Positions 21,901-33,611 of a stretch of 64,000 nt of DNA are shown piece by piece (positions within the stretch are counted from its first letter, which is position 1; each line of letters opens with the position of its first letter). The notes under the pieces are model-generated. The model searched no databases. It was given only the letters and a program-made list of their open reading frames with translations, and was not told the origin of the DNA. The stretch is taken from assembly GCA_026119935.1 (NCBI GenBank), contig JALRMH010000024.1, forward strand, positions 1-64,000, in the 5' to 3' direction. Position numbers and translations under genes: made by a program. The DNA is from Endothia cerciana. Its lineage: Eukaryota; Ascomycota; Sordariomycetes; Diaporthales; Cryphonectriaceae.

Positions 21901-24900
21901 GGAGGCGTGGGGTGGTCGGAATGTGGCTTGCATGGAATAAGTCGAGAACTCCGAGTTGGCAGGGGGTGAAGGACGGTCTGTGACGGTCCTGTGGTGTGGC
22001 TGGCAGAGGCCCCCGTTAGCCGCTTACATAACAGCATCGAGACCCAATTTTCCCCGATCCACCCCACATTACCCCAGGTTATAGGCGGGCACGCGGGGTA
22101 TCCTAGTTCTTCGTATCATATGCACTAATGTAGTCGGTCTAGGGGCGGGGTTGGGGGGTTTGATCGAACTCATCAGGTCTCCACTGACTCTATGACAGAG
22201 GGTGCTCTGATGCCTAAACCAGGAGAACAAGTTCTGGCTGGCTCTATTCTATCCCCCAAACTCACCAACAAGAACAACAACATCACCAAAACCCAAGAAA
22301 CAAGATCATCATAGACCATACCGCCATCGACGGGGCACATGCATAGATAAGCCGAGCCAGCAGTCTATAGCACTCACTGGACTTGGCCCCCTTGAGAGAC
22401 CTGATGGAGCTTGTATGGCCTGCAAGCTCCACCTTATCTCCAGGTGAATCCAATCTCATTCCCAATGGCGTTGTTCACTGCTTCTCCTGATTTGGGAGCA
22501 GCCATCTCAGCCCTTAGCCTTCAACGCCACGGACACGCTGGAGATGCCTGTCTGGCAACTATACATACTATGCGACAACCCCGGCGTTATCCGTTGCTTA
22601 CTGTGCCTGCGCGTGTCAATGCCTGGAGACTGACTGGTCTTGATCAAGGCTTTGGCGATGAACAGGACGCCGGTTGCCGCGCCATGCCATGCTGGCATGC
22701 ATCCCCTTTGGACGCCCTCGCTGAGCAGATCATAGCCCTGAAAAGAAGAAAAAAACATCAGGGGCGTAGGTAGACACCCACAAGTCAGGTGGTGAGGATG
22801 TCTACTACTAGGAGCTCACGTTCTATTCTCCGCTTTTTTTTAAGCTCAGGAGCGGAAGGGCCCTCCTTGGCGGTCCAATTAGTTAACGTCACATCAGGCA
22901 CGAGACCTCCCGCATGGCCTACGGAGAAACCTTTACCCTCGCCTGCGCCTTGGGGTCTACGCCGGCATACAGTATTGCATCTTCACCTCATCAGCTCATC
23001 AAGCCCTGAGAAGTCATCTCTCCCCCCCGGCGTGAGCGATTAATTTGGTTCCAGGTCATCACCCAGGGGGGTCCACACATCAACAAGGGAGCGTGCTTTG
23101 CAGCCTAATCGTACCGGATAGCTTGCCGAACGGCCTCACTTATATTGCGATGCGTATTACGCCTATAGTCGTGTCTATTATGTCCTCACGGACGCTGGCA
23201 CATGTCGACCGGACCCTGCTTTTACACTATCTATCTATCCGTCTCACCCTGATTCTCTGGTACGCCCCGTCTTTCGCCACTTTTGCGGTATCCGGGCCAA
23301 TCACAACGGTCATGTGGGCGGCATACGTGCGAACTGTAGGGTCGTCCTCTCATCCGCCCTGTTTTAAGGTGCTCTGCAGCCTGCAGTGGACAGCCAACCT
23401 CCACGAGACACAGGTGGCTTGCATTGGATGCTGTGTGACCTGCGATGTCACCTGCTCTGTAGATCCTTGAACTTCACGAACCCACCACTTCCAGGACTCA
23501 CTCTGCCATAGTATTGAGCCTCATTGATCAACAGGAATTTACAAGGCTGTACAGTCTTCCTGACAGCGGTGAGGCGGCTTCGCTGGCTGGTTTCATCATC
23601 AGTATCTCCCAACACCACTGTGCAGCGGTTCCTCATTCACTCCCTCGCTTCACAATCGTGACTCACTGACGTTAATCATGGACTAGGTTTGTGATAAGCC
23701 TGACAGCACTGGCCACGGCCTACGCGTGCCCTCCACGCGAAGCTGGTTAGCCATCCGATCGATATACGCGAGAAAAAGGCTCGCCTCGAGCACTCGCAGG
23801 AGGGTTCTGCCCCTGATCTCAACAACGCCTCAATCCGCTTCCGTTGCACCGCCTCGACTGGACATACACAGTGCAGAAGACCAGCCTGATCCGGGTCCTG
23901 AAGCGAGAGCAGAAGGCGAGCTGCGTTCGATTGCTCCGCGCTGGACATAACACAGCATGACCTCAGCCGAGCATTGGATCCACCCACAGAGCGTCGCTGG
24001 AAAACACTCGGTAGCCGAAACCAGGATCGAGACCTGGTCGAACGACTGGTACAAGGACTTGCGAGCATGGAGGGTGCTTCTGTTCTTCTGTCGCACCACA
24101 TCGGCCTGATCAGAGTTGGTCTCTCACGGTCCACAGCGACTTATCAGCCGAGCGAACGGTGACAAGCTCTATGGCGCAGACTCCTGCCTGCCCCTCAATG
24201 CTGGCCAGGGCGAGACTCGTACTATGCATCCCGAGATGGCCCGCACCTCTGGACCACAGATATCCCCTAAGCGGATCCGCAGCCCCGTCCGGCTTGTTTA
24301 CGATGCTGGCAGGACGCATGGTTGTACGAGATGGCCGACAAAAACGAGGCCTGGGACATGTCGGGTATTGCGATCGACCCAGCTTCGAAATGCTGGCCAT
24401 ACGACGCAGGACAGCCATACCAAGGAGTCCCTCCCACGTCGCGTCCCATCCCAGAGTGGACGGCAGACTTTAAGCAGTTCTCCGTATTTCTCTTGTCGGA
24501 AAGTTCACACGACCATCTCCCTCATCACTCTCGAAGAAGGCATCCGGGAATCCCTTTTTTTTCCCCCTTCCCCTGAGAACTGAGGATGATTCAATCTCGA
24601 CAAAAGAGGCACAGTGTCTGAACCCGCAAGCTGAGCCCTCACGTCGCACAACCTTACCAGCCTCAACGCTCCAAATCAAAGGAGGCCGAGACCAGGACGG
24701 TTACCTCTTTGAGCTGCAGCTGCCCAAGCCACCAGCGCGCTATACCAGTGGTACAACATCGGTTTGCAACCTTTTCAATGGGTCGGGCCGGCTGCTCAAA
24801 AATACCAGGCTGGGGATCTGTTTGTGTTCAGAGCCTGACTTTGAGTTCTCTACACCTTAAGAACGAAAGAATGCCTTGGTTATCTGCAGATGTGGTCTCA

Positions 24901-26860
24901 GGGAGATGACTTGTCCGTCGTTTCAGACTGCCAGGAAACACCGCGCAGGCGGGAAGGTGGTCACGAGCTCGCGAGCCAAGCTGGCCAAACTTTTTCCATT
25001 GTACAAAGTTCTTTGCCAGTCCAACCATCACGTATGATATTCTGGCTCGCCATCTAGATCCGGGCGGACGAGGGGAGCTGTTCTTTCTTCCTCAACTGGA
25101 GATATCTTACCATCGTCGTCCTACTACAACCTCGCACCGTGTTGAACAAATGATGTATCGGCCCGCCTCCTGCATGACCAACCCTCCACTGCTGATCGCA
25201 TAATGTGCCTCTCATCCTGTGTCTTCCCATGTAAGTCCTGTGCGCTCCATCTACATTGCGCAGAATTCCTGTCAACGCATGAGCAGCCGTGGGGATCTTC
25301 TGCGTGGTAGTCGATTCCTCCTTCATAGGGGGAGAAGGGAGGGGGGACTGGCCGAGCTTTAGGTACTCAAGCGGATGGTCGTCTTCAGTCCCGGTTCTGG
25401 GCGCCCCTAGAGTCAACTCATAGCTTGCAGTAAACGAGCCGTGCCAGGGCCGTCTCCGATCGCTTGGGTAGGCCGTAGCGCCGCAACGAGGTCTGGGCTG
25501 TCGAGAGCCAGTTGACGCCGGGAGGTAGGATTGGCGAGCGGCTAGAGGGCGCGTGTTCAAACACGCACGGCAACCTGCAGATGAAACGGGGGAGGCCTCT
25601 ATTCATAATATCCTGTTGGTGCTCGGACGTCCCCTTGACGCCTTCCATGAGAAGATGAGTCCTGTTGGTATCACGATGAGGAGCGGCACTAGATCAGATC
25701 AACGGTGGCTGGTGAGCGTGACATCCCCCAACAACGACTCTCTAGTTCGGGGTCCCGTGATCGAGCGAGGGACGAACTCGGAGACCTCGGGGGGCCAGAA
25801 GGGTGAGGGCTACCTGGGAGGAAAGAAACGAGTATGCAGGTTTTAGGCGACGGTGATCACAAGGCCAGGAGGAACCGAGGACCCGCCTGAGAAGCGGACA
25901 CGCAAGTGTCTGCGAATGGATACTGGGCGGGAAGGGCGCGCATCGTCAGGCAGGCACAGCTAGGTCTCAACGCGAACAGTGACGGCGACGATGGGCCCGT
26001 CACCATGCTCGACGACGACCGTAGGGTCCTGGGGGTGAGTTCCCGGGTTCTGTGCGCGAAGCACACGTAGACATGTCTCATGCCTGTCCTCCGGGTCCAG
26101 GATCGCGAATCGTTGGGGGGAGAGGGGCGGGTTGGATCTGGTGAAGCCTTCCTTTTCAAAACCGGTTGCCGCGATCTTTGGAAAGGGCTCGCCCTGCTTC
26201 GAGCCCGGCTAGTGATGGACGGGGAAGGGTTGGATCACGCCTTTTTCTCGGTGACGGTGTAACTCGTGTGTTGCCTCGTTTGTTGTGTCCGACGTGGTCT
26301 ATTCCACCACCTATTCCTCAAGGTTCGGCTCGATTCCGAATCTGGGACGATGGCGACGGTTACACATGACCCGTCTGACCTCAGAGGCCAGCGGAGACCC
26401 CGTTCGGTGATCACTTCATCGACCAGGTCCAGCCAGCGGATGTAGCACAACAGCGTTGTCTGAGATTTTGTACCAAGCGATTTGAAGCAGACGCGACCAA
26501 TGCCCATCAACACCTGAGACTCCACATCATGCTATGCAAGAACAACAAAAGGGTGTCCTGCAGCGCTGCACCCACCGGCAAACACCCAAATCCGCAGGCT
26601 ACGCCATGTGAGTATTCATCAAACTCCAACAAGGAAGCGTCCCTCTAGGCTTCCGCCGTAGCACAGACCACGCACCCAGCCTTGAACGCCTGTTGCTCTT
26701 CCGATCCACTCCTTGTATGACCACATCGGCACCCATACATCCACATCTAGAACCTCGCTTGAAGGTAGCGGTCCAAGCTCCTATCCACTACACACGAGCT
26801 CATGATCCAGTCATTTCCTCGTTTCTCTCGCTAAGTCCTCGCGCGGTTCCTGCTCCTCAC
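18991..26860. other. 7.9-kb region with no recognised gene
   Basis: This is the largest gap between genes. No frame in it shows a known domain or a believable chain of exons. I found no transposase, reverse transcriptase, integrase, terminal repeats or target duplications. G runs of 13 occur at 20129 and 20482. By eye the base composition is less GC-rich than the flanking coding sequence. A CA-rich stretch at 22231-22305 looks like a fungal 5' leader but is not followed by a convincing ORF. A short frame at about 24290-24576 (+) has protein-like composition. The left end presumably includes the promoter and leader of the Zn2Cys6 gene, and the right end the 3' flank of separase. It may be a decayed element or a non-coding RNA locus. 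Confidence 0.5.
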
Positions 26861-29800
26861 TCATGCGGCTCGTCCGCCACGCTCGCTGCCCCGGTCAACA
26901 TACACAGGAATGCCATAGACGCAAACCGCGCCTGCGTTGAGATACTTGAACTTGCAGACGCCCGAGTTCCTTGCCAGGGCCACAGCCTCCGGCAGGGACG
27001 CATCACCGTACTCGCAAGCAATGTAACTCCTCGCACCTGCCTCGTCTGCCTGGCAAGGCGGGGCTCTCTTCCGCGATACTGATCGCGCTCGCTTGGTGCT
27101 ACCCGCAGCAGTGGTCTCATCTCCAGCGACAGCCTTGCTAGCTTGCCTTTCAAGGTGGGCTTGGAACGTTCCCTTCTTCACTAGCCCCCACTCCTCATAC
27201 AGTCTGCCTGTATACAGATCAATGTCTTTGTCTGTGACGTCCCACAGCGTGCCCACGACAGCGGGACATCCTGCTAGCATGTAGCTCCAGACCAGGCCAT
27301 AGACTTCGAAGTCGCCCACGTCGGCCAGCGAGGCAGAACTGCAGCCCATGAGCAGCGTGGTCGCGCGGCATTTCTCAAGGCGACGGATCTGGCGGTTGCG
27401 GATATACTGTGCGCCGCCACCGTGGCCCATGTAGAGGATGATATCAGAGGAAGCGAGGGCCGTCTCGAACTCAGCCTCGGTTGGGGGCCTGCTCTGGATG
27501 CACTTCCATGAGGAACTGAGAGATGAAGCCAATGGGGCTTGGAACACTGCCTGGGTAGTTCTAAGGTCTCCACTGGGGTTTAAAATGTAGGTGCCATTGT
27601 TGACGGAGACATGGTGGCCATTCTGGTTGTCGTTGGAAGATGATCGTTGCTCGAGGATCAGTCTTCTAAGACAGGCAAGAGAGGGCACCCGAGATACAGG
27701 GAGGCCTTGGAGGCAGGGCATAGACTCCCATGGGAATGTATGCAGGGCTTTATCCAAGATCAGAATCGTGTGACTTCTTGTCCCCGTTGTATTCAGACTC
27801 TTCGCGTCTGCATGGTATGAGCGAAGAGCGTCCAAGGTCTCTACAACCATCGCATCGAAGCCGATCTCGTCGTAGGCGTTGCGTTCTCCGTTGAATTGAA
27901 GAATGTCAACCACGAAGTAGAGCAGGTCGTTCAGCATCTCATCGAAGTCACAATCTTCATTCGAAGCGTCCCCAAGCCCGATGAAAAGCTCAAGAATTCT
28001 CGTGTCGAGAGCAACCATGGATGTAGCCGGCTTGGTGGTCTTTTTCCCGCGGATCTGGCGGCGCGACGGTAAGTGCTTATCAAGAATGTTCTGAAAGCTC
28101 TTATGGAATTTGGACACAAGTTCGGGATGCCTTTGATGTTGGGAGAAGATCCCTTTGAATCCGCCCAGCCAATCCGATTCAATCTTCTCAAGTAGTTCTC
28201 TCAATTCTGTATCCAAGGCTTGTCGTTCCGCCCACCATGCTGTCTTCGCGCCCTTGACTGAAAAGTCACGCTTGTCATGGCATGTCGCGTTCGCGCGCTT
28301 GATGATTTCCAGAAGCTCCGCGCGGCCTTCATGGAAGTTGAAGACCTGGTTGTCGGCATCGTGCGAGGTCGCGCGCTCGAGCGGCAGTCGAATGACGAAC
28401 GGGCTTTGATCAGCCTGTAGCTTCGATATGCATAGATCGTGCTTGTTGTCGCTAAGCGAGATGGATATAACACTCCACTCGCTTGGGATGATGTCGATGA
28501 ATTCTCGTTGGAACTTGGTCATGTCGACCACAGGACTCAAGCTCGTCCGTCTGGTCTCCGAGGACCTAATCTCTTCTGGCCACTCCAAGCCGGCTCTCCC
28601 AGAACACTTCTCCGACAATAACGCCTTGACTTCTCTTCTCCAGGTGAGATTCCGGCCCATTTCCACGGAGCATGTTGCATAACCTGGATGGCCCAGAATC
28701 CCTGCTTTTCTAGACGAGGACGAGGCGGCCGAAAGGAGGATTACTACAGTCTGCAGCGTGCACAATATCCTATGCACCTGTCTACCGTCACCCATGATGG
28801 ATGCCAAAGCGTGTGCTTCCAAGAGGTATTCTCGAGCCTCGCGGAGATTTTCGAGGTAGCCCTGTCCAACTGATTTCGTCGTGTCTCGGGAGGTCGGAGA
28901 TGCAGCCAGGACTCGAGCAGGAGACGCTTTGACAAGCGAGAAGCGATCGACTTTGTTGGCATTGAGGACGCCAGCTGATGGGAACGACAACGGTGACTCT
29001 TGAATTACAGAACAGACAGCGTCCTTGGCCATCTGATCCATGCTTTGTCCCAGAAGCGATCTCGCTGTTGTCACCAGCTCTGACAGTAGGTTGGACGCAA
29101 GTTTGGAAGAACGGCGAGCCTCTTGTAAGAGCTGCCACGCCCCTATCCAGTCGTTCTGATGGACCTTGGAAGTTGCCCTCTCCACCAATACAGACGCTTT
29201 GATGGACATCAGGTGCGCGTCCTCAACTTCAGCCTTTGTGTTCGCTGTGACCGGCACTGTGTTCTTTGTAACACTCTCCTTCGGTGCGGCCTTGGAGGCC
29301 GGTACTCTGGTGGCCGGAGCCCGGATTCTGCGCGTGGTTGCTGTGGGCTTCTCTCTGATGGTCACCTTCCTCGCCCTCTTCTCAACGGCGGCGGCATTCT
29401 GTGAACTTTCATCCACGTTGTTGTAGTCCTGAACGCTTGCCATTCTCTTTACCATCGTTTCAGCGGCCTCGAGCATGCCCTTCTCAGAGTCAAAGTCCCT
29501 AGCTTCGCGATAGATGGTGCTGAGTCGACAGTAAAGACCGACCAGTTTGCCGGAGTATTCGAAACGGTCGAGTCTGGCCTCGACCTTACCGGCTGACTGC
29601 AATGCATCCTCGAATTTGTTTGCCCTGGCAGAGATCAAGGACAACCATGCATCGCATTCAGCGAGATACGCTTTCGAGTCAGCTGTTTCCGCCACCTTCT
29701 GCGCCTGCTCGGCGTAATAGACCGTCTCCTGGTACATCCCAAGATGCGCGTAGGTGTTCGACAAGAACAAGAGGCCTCTCAGTACTGGGTATGCCAGCTT

Positions 29801-32800
29801 CCAGGCCTCTGGGCCAGAAATCCTCGGCGACTCGGCCTTGCTCTTATTCTCCGCCGCCTCATTCAAGCTGACGTCCAACTTTGAGACAGACTCCTCGGCA
29901 GAATTGTCTAGCTTACCCTGCGTGACTTGCTCCAGTCGAGCCCACTCCTGAAAGAGCACGCGACTTGCATTTCTCGCATGGGTCAGAGCACATGGTGCGT
30001 CTCCTCGACCAAGAGCAACAGCAGAGTATAGCAGTGATGCATGAGCCATCATCAGTTTGTGAGCTCTCGAGCGACTGGAGAGGTCTATTGCGGAGCTGGC
30101 CTCCTTTGCCTGATGGAGGAAATCGTCTGCCTTCTCGATATTGCCGATCTCGACGAAATACTCAGCATGGGATAGCAAGAAGCGCACAATCTCCTCGTTG
30201 GAACGTGATGGCGCCCGTTGAGAGGGGTGTAGAGCTTTCTCAAAAACAGCAGCAGCCTTTGAAGACTGGCCGAAATTTGTGAGCTGCAAAGCAAGTGCCG
30301 CGGAGATCTGCAAGTTGAGGGCAGTGTCCATGTCCATCGACTGACATCCAAGATCGGCTGCTAGTTGCAAGGTGTCCAACAGCAGCGTGTTGCAATTTGA
30401 CAGCCGAGCAGAGTCTGCAATAGACTGTAAATGCTCCAGCAGGCCTGCAAGATCATCAATTCGTTGGGCAAGGTCCGCTGAATCTTTGGAGCTGTCGAGA
30501 ATGGTCCGCCAAACTGAGATTGACTTCCCCAACTGTTCAAAGTCTGGTGTTGGACGGGCGAGGGCGATCATCGAGGTCGCCAGAGCCCTCATGTGCGAGA
30601 CAGAGCCCTTCAAGCCAACATCCTCCATTAAATCCGCGTCTTCACCGATCGAAGCTGCTGCCTCAACCTGTTCCTGAATCCCCTGAAGTTGTGATTCGTT
30701 TCCGACATTCGCGATTAACAGTCGTAATAGTATTCTCAGCCTGCGCACTGGGAAACGTTCCGCAGGGCACACTTCCAGGAGTTTCGCGGCCGGGGGATCC
30801 GAGGGCGTTATGTACGTCCCCTTCTTCGAGATAACGCATTCGAGTCCAAATTCAAGAGCAGCAAGGCGTTCCGGCTCTTCCAAATATATAGTCCAGTCGA
30901 TCCAAACCCTCTCCATTCGGGAACTGGAGCGAATGGACCAAGCCAGTGACTGTACATCCTGATTCATTGCCCATGCCTTCCGTGGTGAAAGGCTCTTGAG
31001 GGCCTGAGAGACAGAAGTGAGCGCGCCATCCTCAATCAGGATCCCTCTCAGTGTCTGCAAGGCCGCAAGAGCATGTTCGGATTTGCCCGAGTCCCTGTAC
31101 AGTTCACTGATTCGCTCGAGTTTGTAGAGCACTTGAGCCTTTTCCCTTTCTTTCCTTGAGCGGTCTTTGACGCAATCAATTGAACGGCGCAGGGCCCTCA
31201 GCGCGTAAGCGAAAGTCGTCCCTCCCTTCGTCGGTTTGGGTTCCACAGCGATCAAGCTGGAGTGTTGCATGTAGTAAAGGTGTGAGATCTTGGCGTAGTA
31301 TTGACATGAAGGGTCAGCGGAGACAAGCCCGCCGAGGTTGTCGAGAAGGCTCAGGCAGTCCTGCAAGGGGGGATCAAGTTTGTCCCAGGTACAACGATTC
31401 TCATCGATGCTAATTTTGGCCGCCATCAATGCCGAGTCCAGCACTTGAGAAGCTGAAGTGCCCAACACAGCGCGTCGTTGCTCATATCGTAGGGATTCCT
31501 TGGTTTTGTCCGTCGAAGATGGTCGTTTCCCCAGCCACCGAAGACAGAATCTCGGCATCTGGAGGATGAAGGCCTCTAGCAATTCAGACATATCCTTCGA
31601 GGGTTGGTACTTTCTGCCCTCGTCGTCTGTCAGTTTCCCAACCAAGATGTGCGTGGCTGACTTGCGGGCCAGGACCAGGCTCTCAAGGAGCTCATCCAGC
31701 TCGGCACTGTCACCTCGAAGGGGCCCTTGTAGACCGTCGAGCACCTCTCTCAGCAAGACATCCTGGGACGGATATTTCCACATCATACGTAGTCGGTGAG
31801 CCAGCAGAAGCGCTGACGTCGAGAAGCACTTGGCTACCGAATCCCGAGTCGGGTCCATCATCTGGCTGGCTTTTTCGACCCAAGTCATCGCGTCCTTGTG
31901 TTGTCCTGAGTCCTGAGCCAGTTTCCCCAATATTTGATATATGCTAGACAGTGGTGATTTTAAAGACTTCGAAGGCTGAAGCTGCTGCCGACAGATCTCC
32001 TCGGAAGTGCTGTTGAATGCGGCCAGGCAAGTCTTATAAAGGAGAGACCCCACTGGTCCAGTGCGGCGGACGCAAGCTGCAATGCATTTTGAGAGCGGCG
32101 AAAGCATGTCCTTTTCAACATCCGCTTCGTGACTAGCCAACTTCCACCAGCAGAGCCGGGTCTGAAGGGCGATCGTTTGGAGCTCAAGTGCCGAAATAGG
32201 TTGGATACTGAGCCTAGGTTCTAAGGCTGTGTCGTCTTCGCTGGCCGATATACTTGGCGCAAGTGCTAGGAAAAGTTGCGAAACGGTTTCCAATTGACGT
32301 GTTGCTTTAGTCTTCTCTGCCTCATTCGTCTCTGCTGATAGGAGTAGTAGGTTGACCGGGGACGATTTGTTGGTGCCTCGAAGGAACGGCAGGGCAGCCT
32401 CGATATCCGTTGGCTTGTTCAGATATGACAGGATCCTGAGCACCTGTATTTGAGTTGTAATGACCAGGCTGAGGATCTGCCCAGAAGCCCTGACATTTCC
32501 GAAGTCCAGAATCTCTGCCAGACTCAGCACACTCGGGGCAGCCTTCGCCGCCTTCTTATCCGTCCCTAGCAGCTCAGATAACCTCTTCTTCAGTACCCGG
32601 AGCTCCTTCAGAGCGTGTTCCGTCAGCCCCAGGCTGATGAGCTTTCCGACAAGCGACGACAAGCCAGCTTCGAGTTGCAATTCCGGCAGGTTGATCTTGC
32701 TCCCCGCTTCCAGGTATCGCAGTGCAGAGAACGCAACACGAGCGCATTCGACGGTGGACAAACAGCCGGTCGAGGCATTCGGTACGGGCCTCGCGGGCTT

Positions 32801-33289
32801 GGCAGACTTCCTCGTAACCTCGGGAGACGTCGATACCCTGTTAAGGTCTCGCGGTCGCATCGGGGTCATGGGCGCTGAGTTCGATCTTCGGATGCGTCTC
32901 CTCGCCGGAGTCTTCGTCACGTCCTCTCCTCCGGCTGCCGCCTTCCGGGGCGTCGGTGGTATTTGGGCCTTGGCGGCATCTCCGAGGGATTTCAGCGTCG
33001 CGTTGATGACATGCGTTGCCAGCAAGGCTTTCTCTTTCGCTGACAGTTCTGGCCTGTCCTCTCCTGGCGTTTTCTTGACGCCTGTCCTTGATGCTGCTCC
33101 ATTCTGCTTTAACTGTGTAGATGCTCGGGCTGTTTTCGATGCCGCGGTTTCTTTGATAGATCTGGAGCTACCATCAGTATCTCCGGGCAGGAGGAGCGCC
33201 TTCAGCAGGACCGTTGTTGCAGGCGTGCAGGTTGCAGTGGAAGCAACTGCTGCCCTGGCGGTGGCTGCTTGGTCTTGGAGGGAAGCCAT
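26861..33289 (-). CDS. Separase (caspase-like cysteine protease, peptidase family C50)
   Basis: A single open frame of 2142 residues, in the size range of separases (budding yeast Esp1, Aspergillus BimB, fission yeast Cut1). Separase cleaves the Scc1/Rad21 cohesin kleisin at anaphase and is held by securin. The C-terminal protease domain is intact: the dyad is His1956 in YMGHGGG and Cys1983 in LMGCSSAS, 27 residues apart as the family requires, followed by the GCPAVVGTLWDVTDKD block. The N-terminal three quarters is mostly alpha-helical, consistent with the TPR-like superhelix that binds securin. It begins with a low-complexity Ser/Thr/Lys-rich tail carrying possible CDK sites (SPRK and TP motifs). 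No intron is needed. It is divergent from a small mitochondrial-protein gene 322 bp away. Confidence 0.95.
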   Translation of the reverse strand: MASLQDQAATARAAVASTATCTPATTVLLKALLLPGDTDGSSRSIKETAASKTARASTQLKQNGAASRTGVKKTPGEDRPELSAKEKALLATHVINATLKSLGDAAKAQIPPTPRKAAAGGEDVTKTPARRRIRRSNSAPMTPMRPRDLNRVSTSPEVTRKSAKPARPVPNASTGCLSTVECARVAFSALRYLEAGSKINLPELQLEAGLSSLVGKLISLGLTEHALKELRVLKKRLSELLGTDKKAAKAAPSVLSLAEILDFGNVRASGQILSLVITTQIQVLRILSYLNKPTDIEAALPFLRGTNKSSPVNLLLLSAETNEAEKTKATRQLETVSQLFLALAPSISASEDDTALEPRLSIQPISALELQTIALQTRLCWWKLASHEADVEKDMLSPLSKCIAACVRRTGPVGSLLYKTCLAAFNSTSEEICRQQLQPSKSLKSPLSSIYQILGKLAQDSGQHKDAMTWVEKASQMMDPTRDSVAKCFSTSALLLAHRLRMMWKYPSQDVLLREVLDGLQGPLRGDSAELDELLESLVLARKSATHILVGKLTDDEGRKYQPSKDMSELLEAFILQMPRFCLRWLGKRPSSTDKTKESLRYEQRRAVLGTSASQVLDSALMAAKISIDENRCTWDKLDPPLQDCLSLLDNLGGLVSADPSCQYYAKISHLYYMQHSSLIAVEPKPTKGGTTFAYALRALRRSIDCVKDRSRKEREKAQVLYKLERISELYRDSGKSEHALAALQTLRGILIEDGALTSVSQALKSLSPRKAWAMNQDVQSLAWSIRSSSRMERVWIDWTIYLEEPERLAALEFGLECVISKKGTYITPSDPPAAKLLEVCPAERFPVRRLRILLRLLIANVGNESQLQGIQEQVEAAASIGEDADLMEDVGLKGSVSHMRALATSMIALARPTPDFEQLGKSISVWRTILDSSKDSADLAQRIDDLAGLLEHLQSIADSARLSNCNTLLLDTLQLAADLGCQSMDMDTALNLQISAALALQLTNFGQSSKAAAVFEKALHPSQRAPSRSNEEIVRFLLSHAEYFVEIGNIEKADDFLHQAKEASSAIDLSSRSRAHKLMMAHASLLYSAVALGRGDAPCALTHARNASRVLFQEWARLEQVTQGKLDNSAEESVSKLDVSLNEAAENKSKAESPRISGPEAWKLAYPVLRGLLFLSNTYAHLGMYQETVYYAEQAQKVAETADSKAYLAECDAWLSLISARANKFEDALQSAGKVEARLDRFEYSGKLVGLYCRLSTIYREARDFDSEKGMLEAAETMVKRMASVQDYNNVDESSQNAAAVEKRARKVTIREKPTATTRRIRAPATRVPASKAAPKESVTKNTVPVTANTKAEVEDAHLMSIKASVLVERATSKVHQNDWIGAWQLLQEARRSSKLASNLLSELVTTARSLLGQSMDQMAKDAVCSVIQESPLSFPSAGVLNANKVDRFSLVKASPARVLAASPTSRDTTKSVGQGYLENLREAREYLLEAHALASIMGDGRQVHRILCTLQTVVILLSAASSSSRKAGILGHPGYATCSVEMGRNLTWRREVKALLSEKCSGRAGLEWPEEIRSSETRRTSLSPVVDMTKFQREFIDIIPSEWSVISISLSDNKHDLCISKLQADQSPFVIRLPLERATSHDADNQVFNFHEGRAELLEIIKRANATCHDKRDFSVKGAKTAWWAERQALDTELRELLEKIESDWLGGFKGIFSQHQRHPELVSKFHKSFQNILDKHLPSRRQIRGKKTTKPATSMVALDTRILELFIGLGDASNEDCDFDEMLNDLLYFVVDILQFNGERNAYDEIGFDAMVVETLDALRSYHADAKSLNTTGTRSHTILILDKALHTFPWESMPCLQGLPVSRVPSLACLRRLILEQRSSSNDNQNGHHVSVNNGTYILNPSGDLRTTQAVFQAPLASSLSSSWKCIQSRPPTEAEFETALASSDIILYMGHGGGAQYIRNRQIRRLEKCRATTLLMGCSSASLADVGDFEVYGLVWSYMLAGCPAVVGTLWDVTDKDIDLYTGRLYEEWGLVKKGTFQAHLERQASKAVAGDETTAAGSTKRARSVSRKRAPPCQADEAGARSYIACEYGDASLPEAVALARNSGVCKFKYLNAGAVCVYGIPVYVDRGSERGGRAA

Positions 33290-33611
33290 GTAAAGCTCTA
33301 GAAGGAGGAGTGCGAGGGACTTCTAATCATATCGTGACCAAGACTGTGCACATCTGAATTCCAAGGACGTGTAGCGGAAGGGGAGGAAATAGGAGCCGCG
33401 CATGCAGTATAAACTGGAGGCAGTGTTGGCAATGCGCCCGTTCAAGCTTTTGGCGACGGGAAGTCAACGGCTGGGGATGCTGCAGGCTGGTTGGCCGGGT
33501 AACGGTCAGGAACCCCCCTGCAGGACTACGAGGTCTTGGGAAGCTTCATTGCCAACCTGAACTGTCAACTGTCCACTGTCACCTTCGAGCGGCACACCAC
33601 CAAACTCCACA
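33290..33611. promoter_or_regulatory. Divergent promoter of separase and mitochondrial protein gene
   Basis: 322 bp between two head-to-head start codons must hold both promoters. No sure TATA box or ACGCGT cell-cycle box is visible. TTTTGGCG at about 33449 loosely resembles an E2F/MBF-type site, but this is weak. Confidence 0.45.

Noticed and set aside
25490..25590. tRNA-like stretch (GGCGAGCGGCTAGAGGGC followed by GTGTTCAAACAC)
   Set aside because: The hairpin is a 6-bp stem with a 4-base loop, no T arm or acceptor stem can be paired, and the B box does not fit.
28620..28700. Possible intron inside separase
   Set aside because: The sequence encodes a conserved-looking segment (HPGYATCSVEMGRNLTWRRE) and reads well unspliced.
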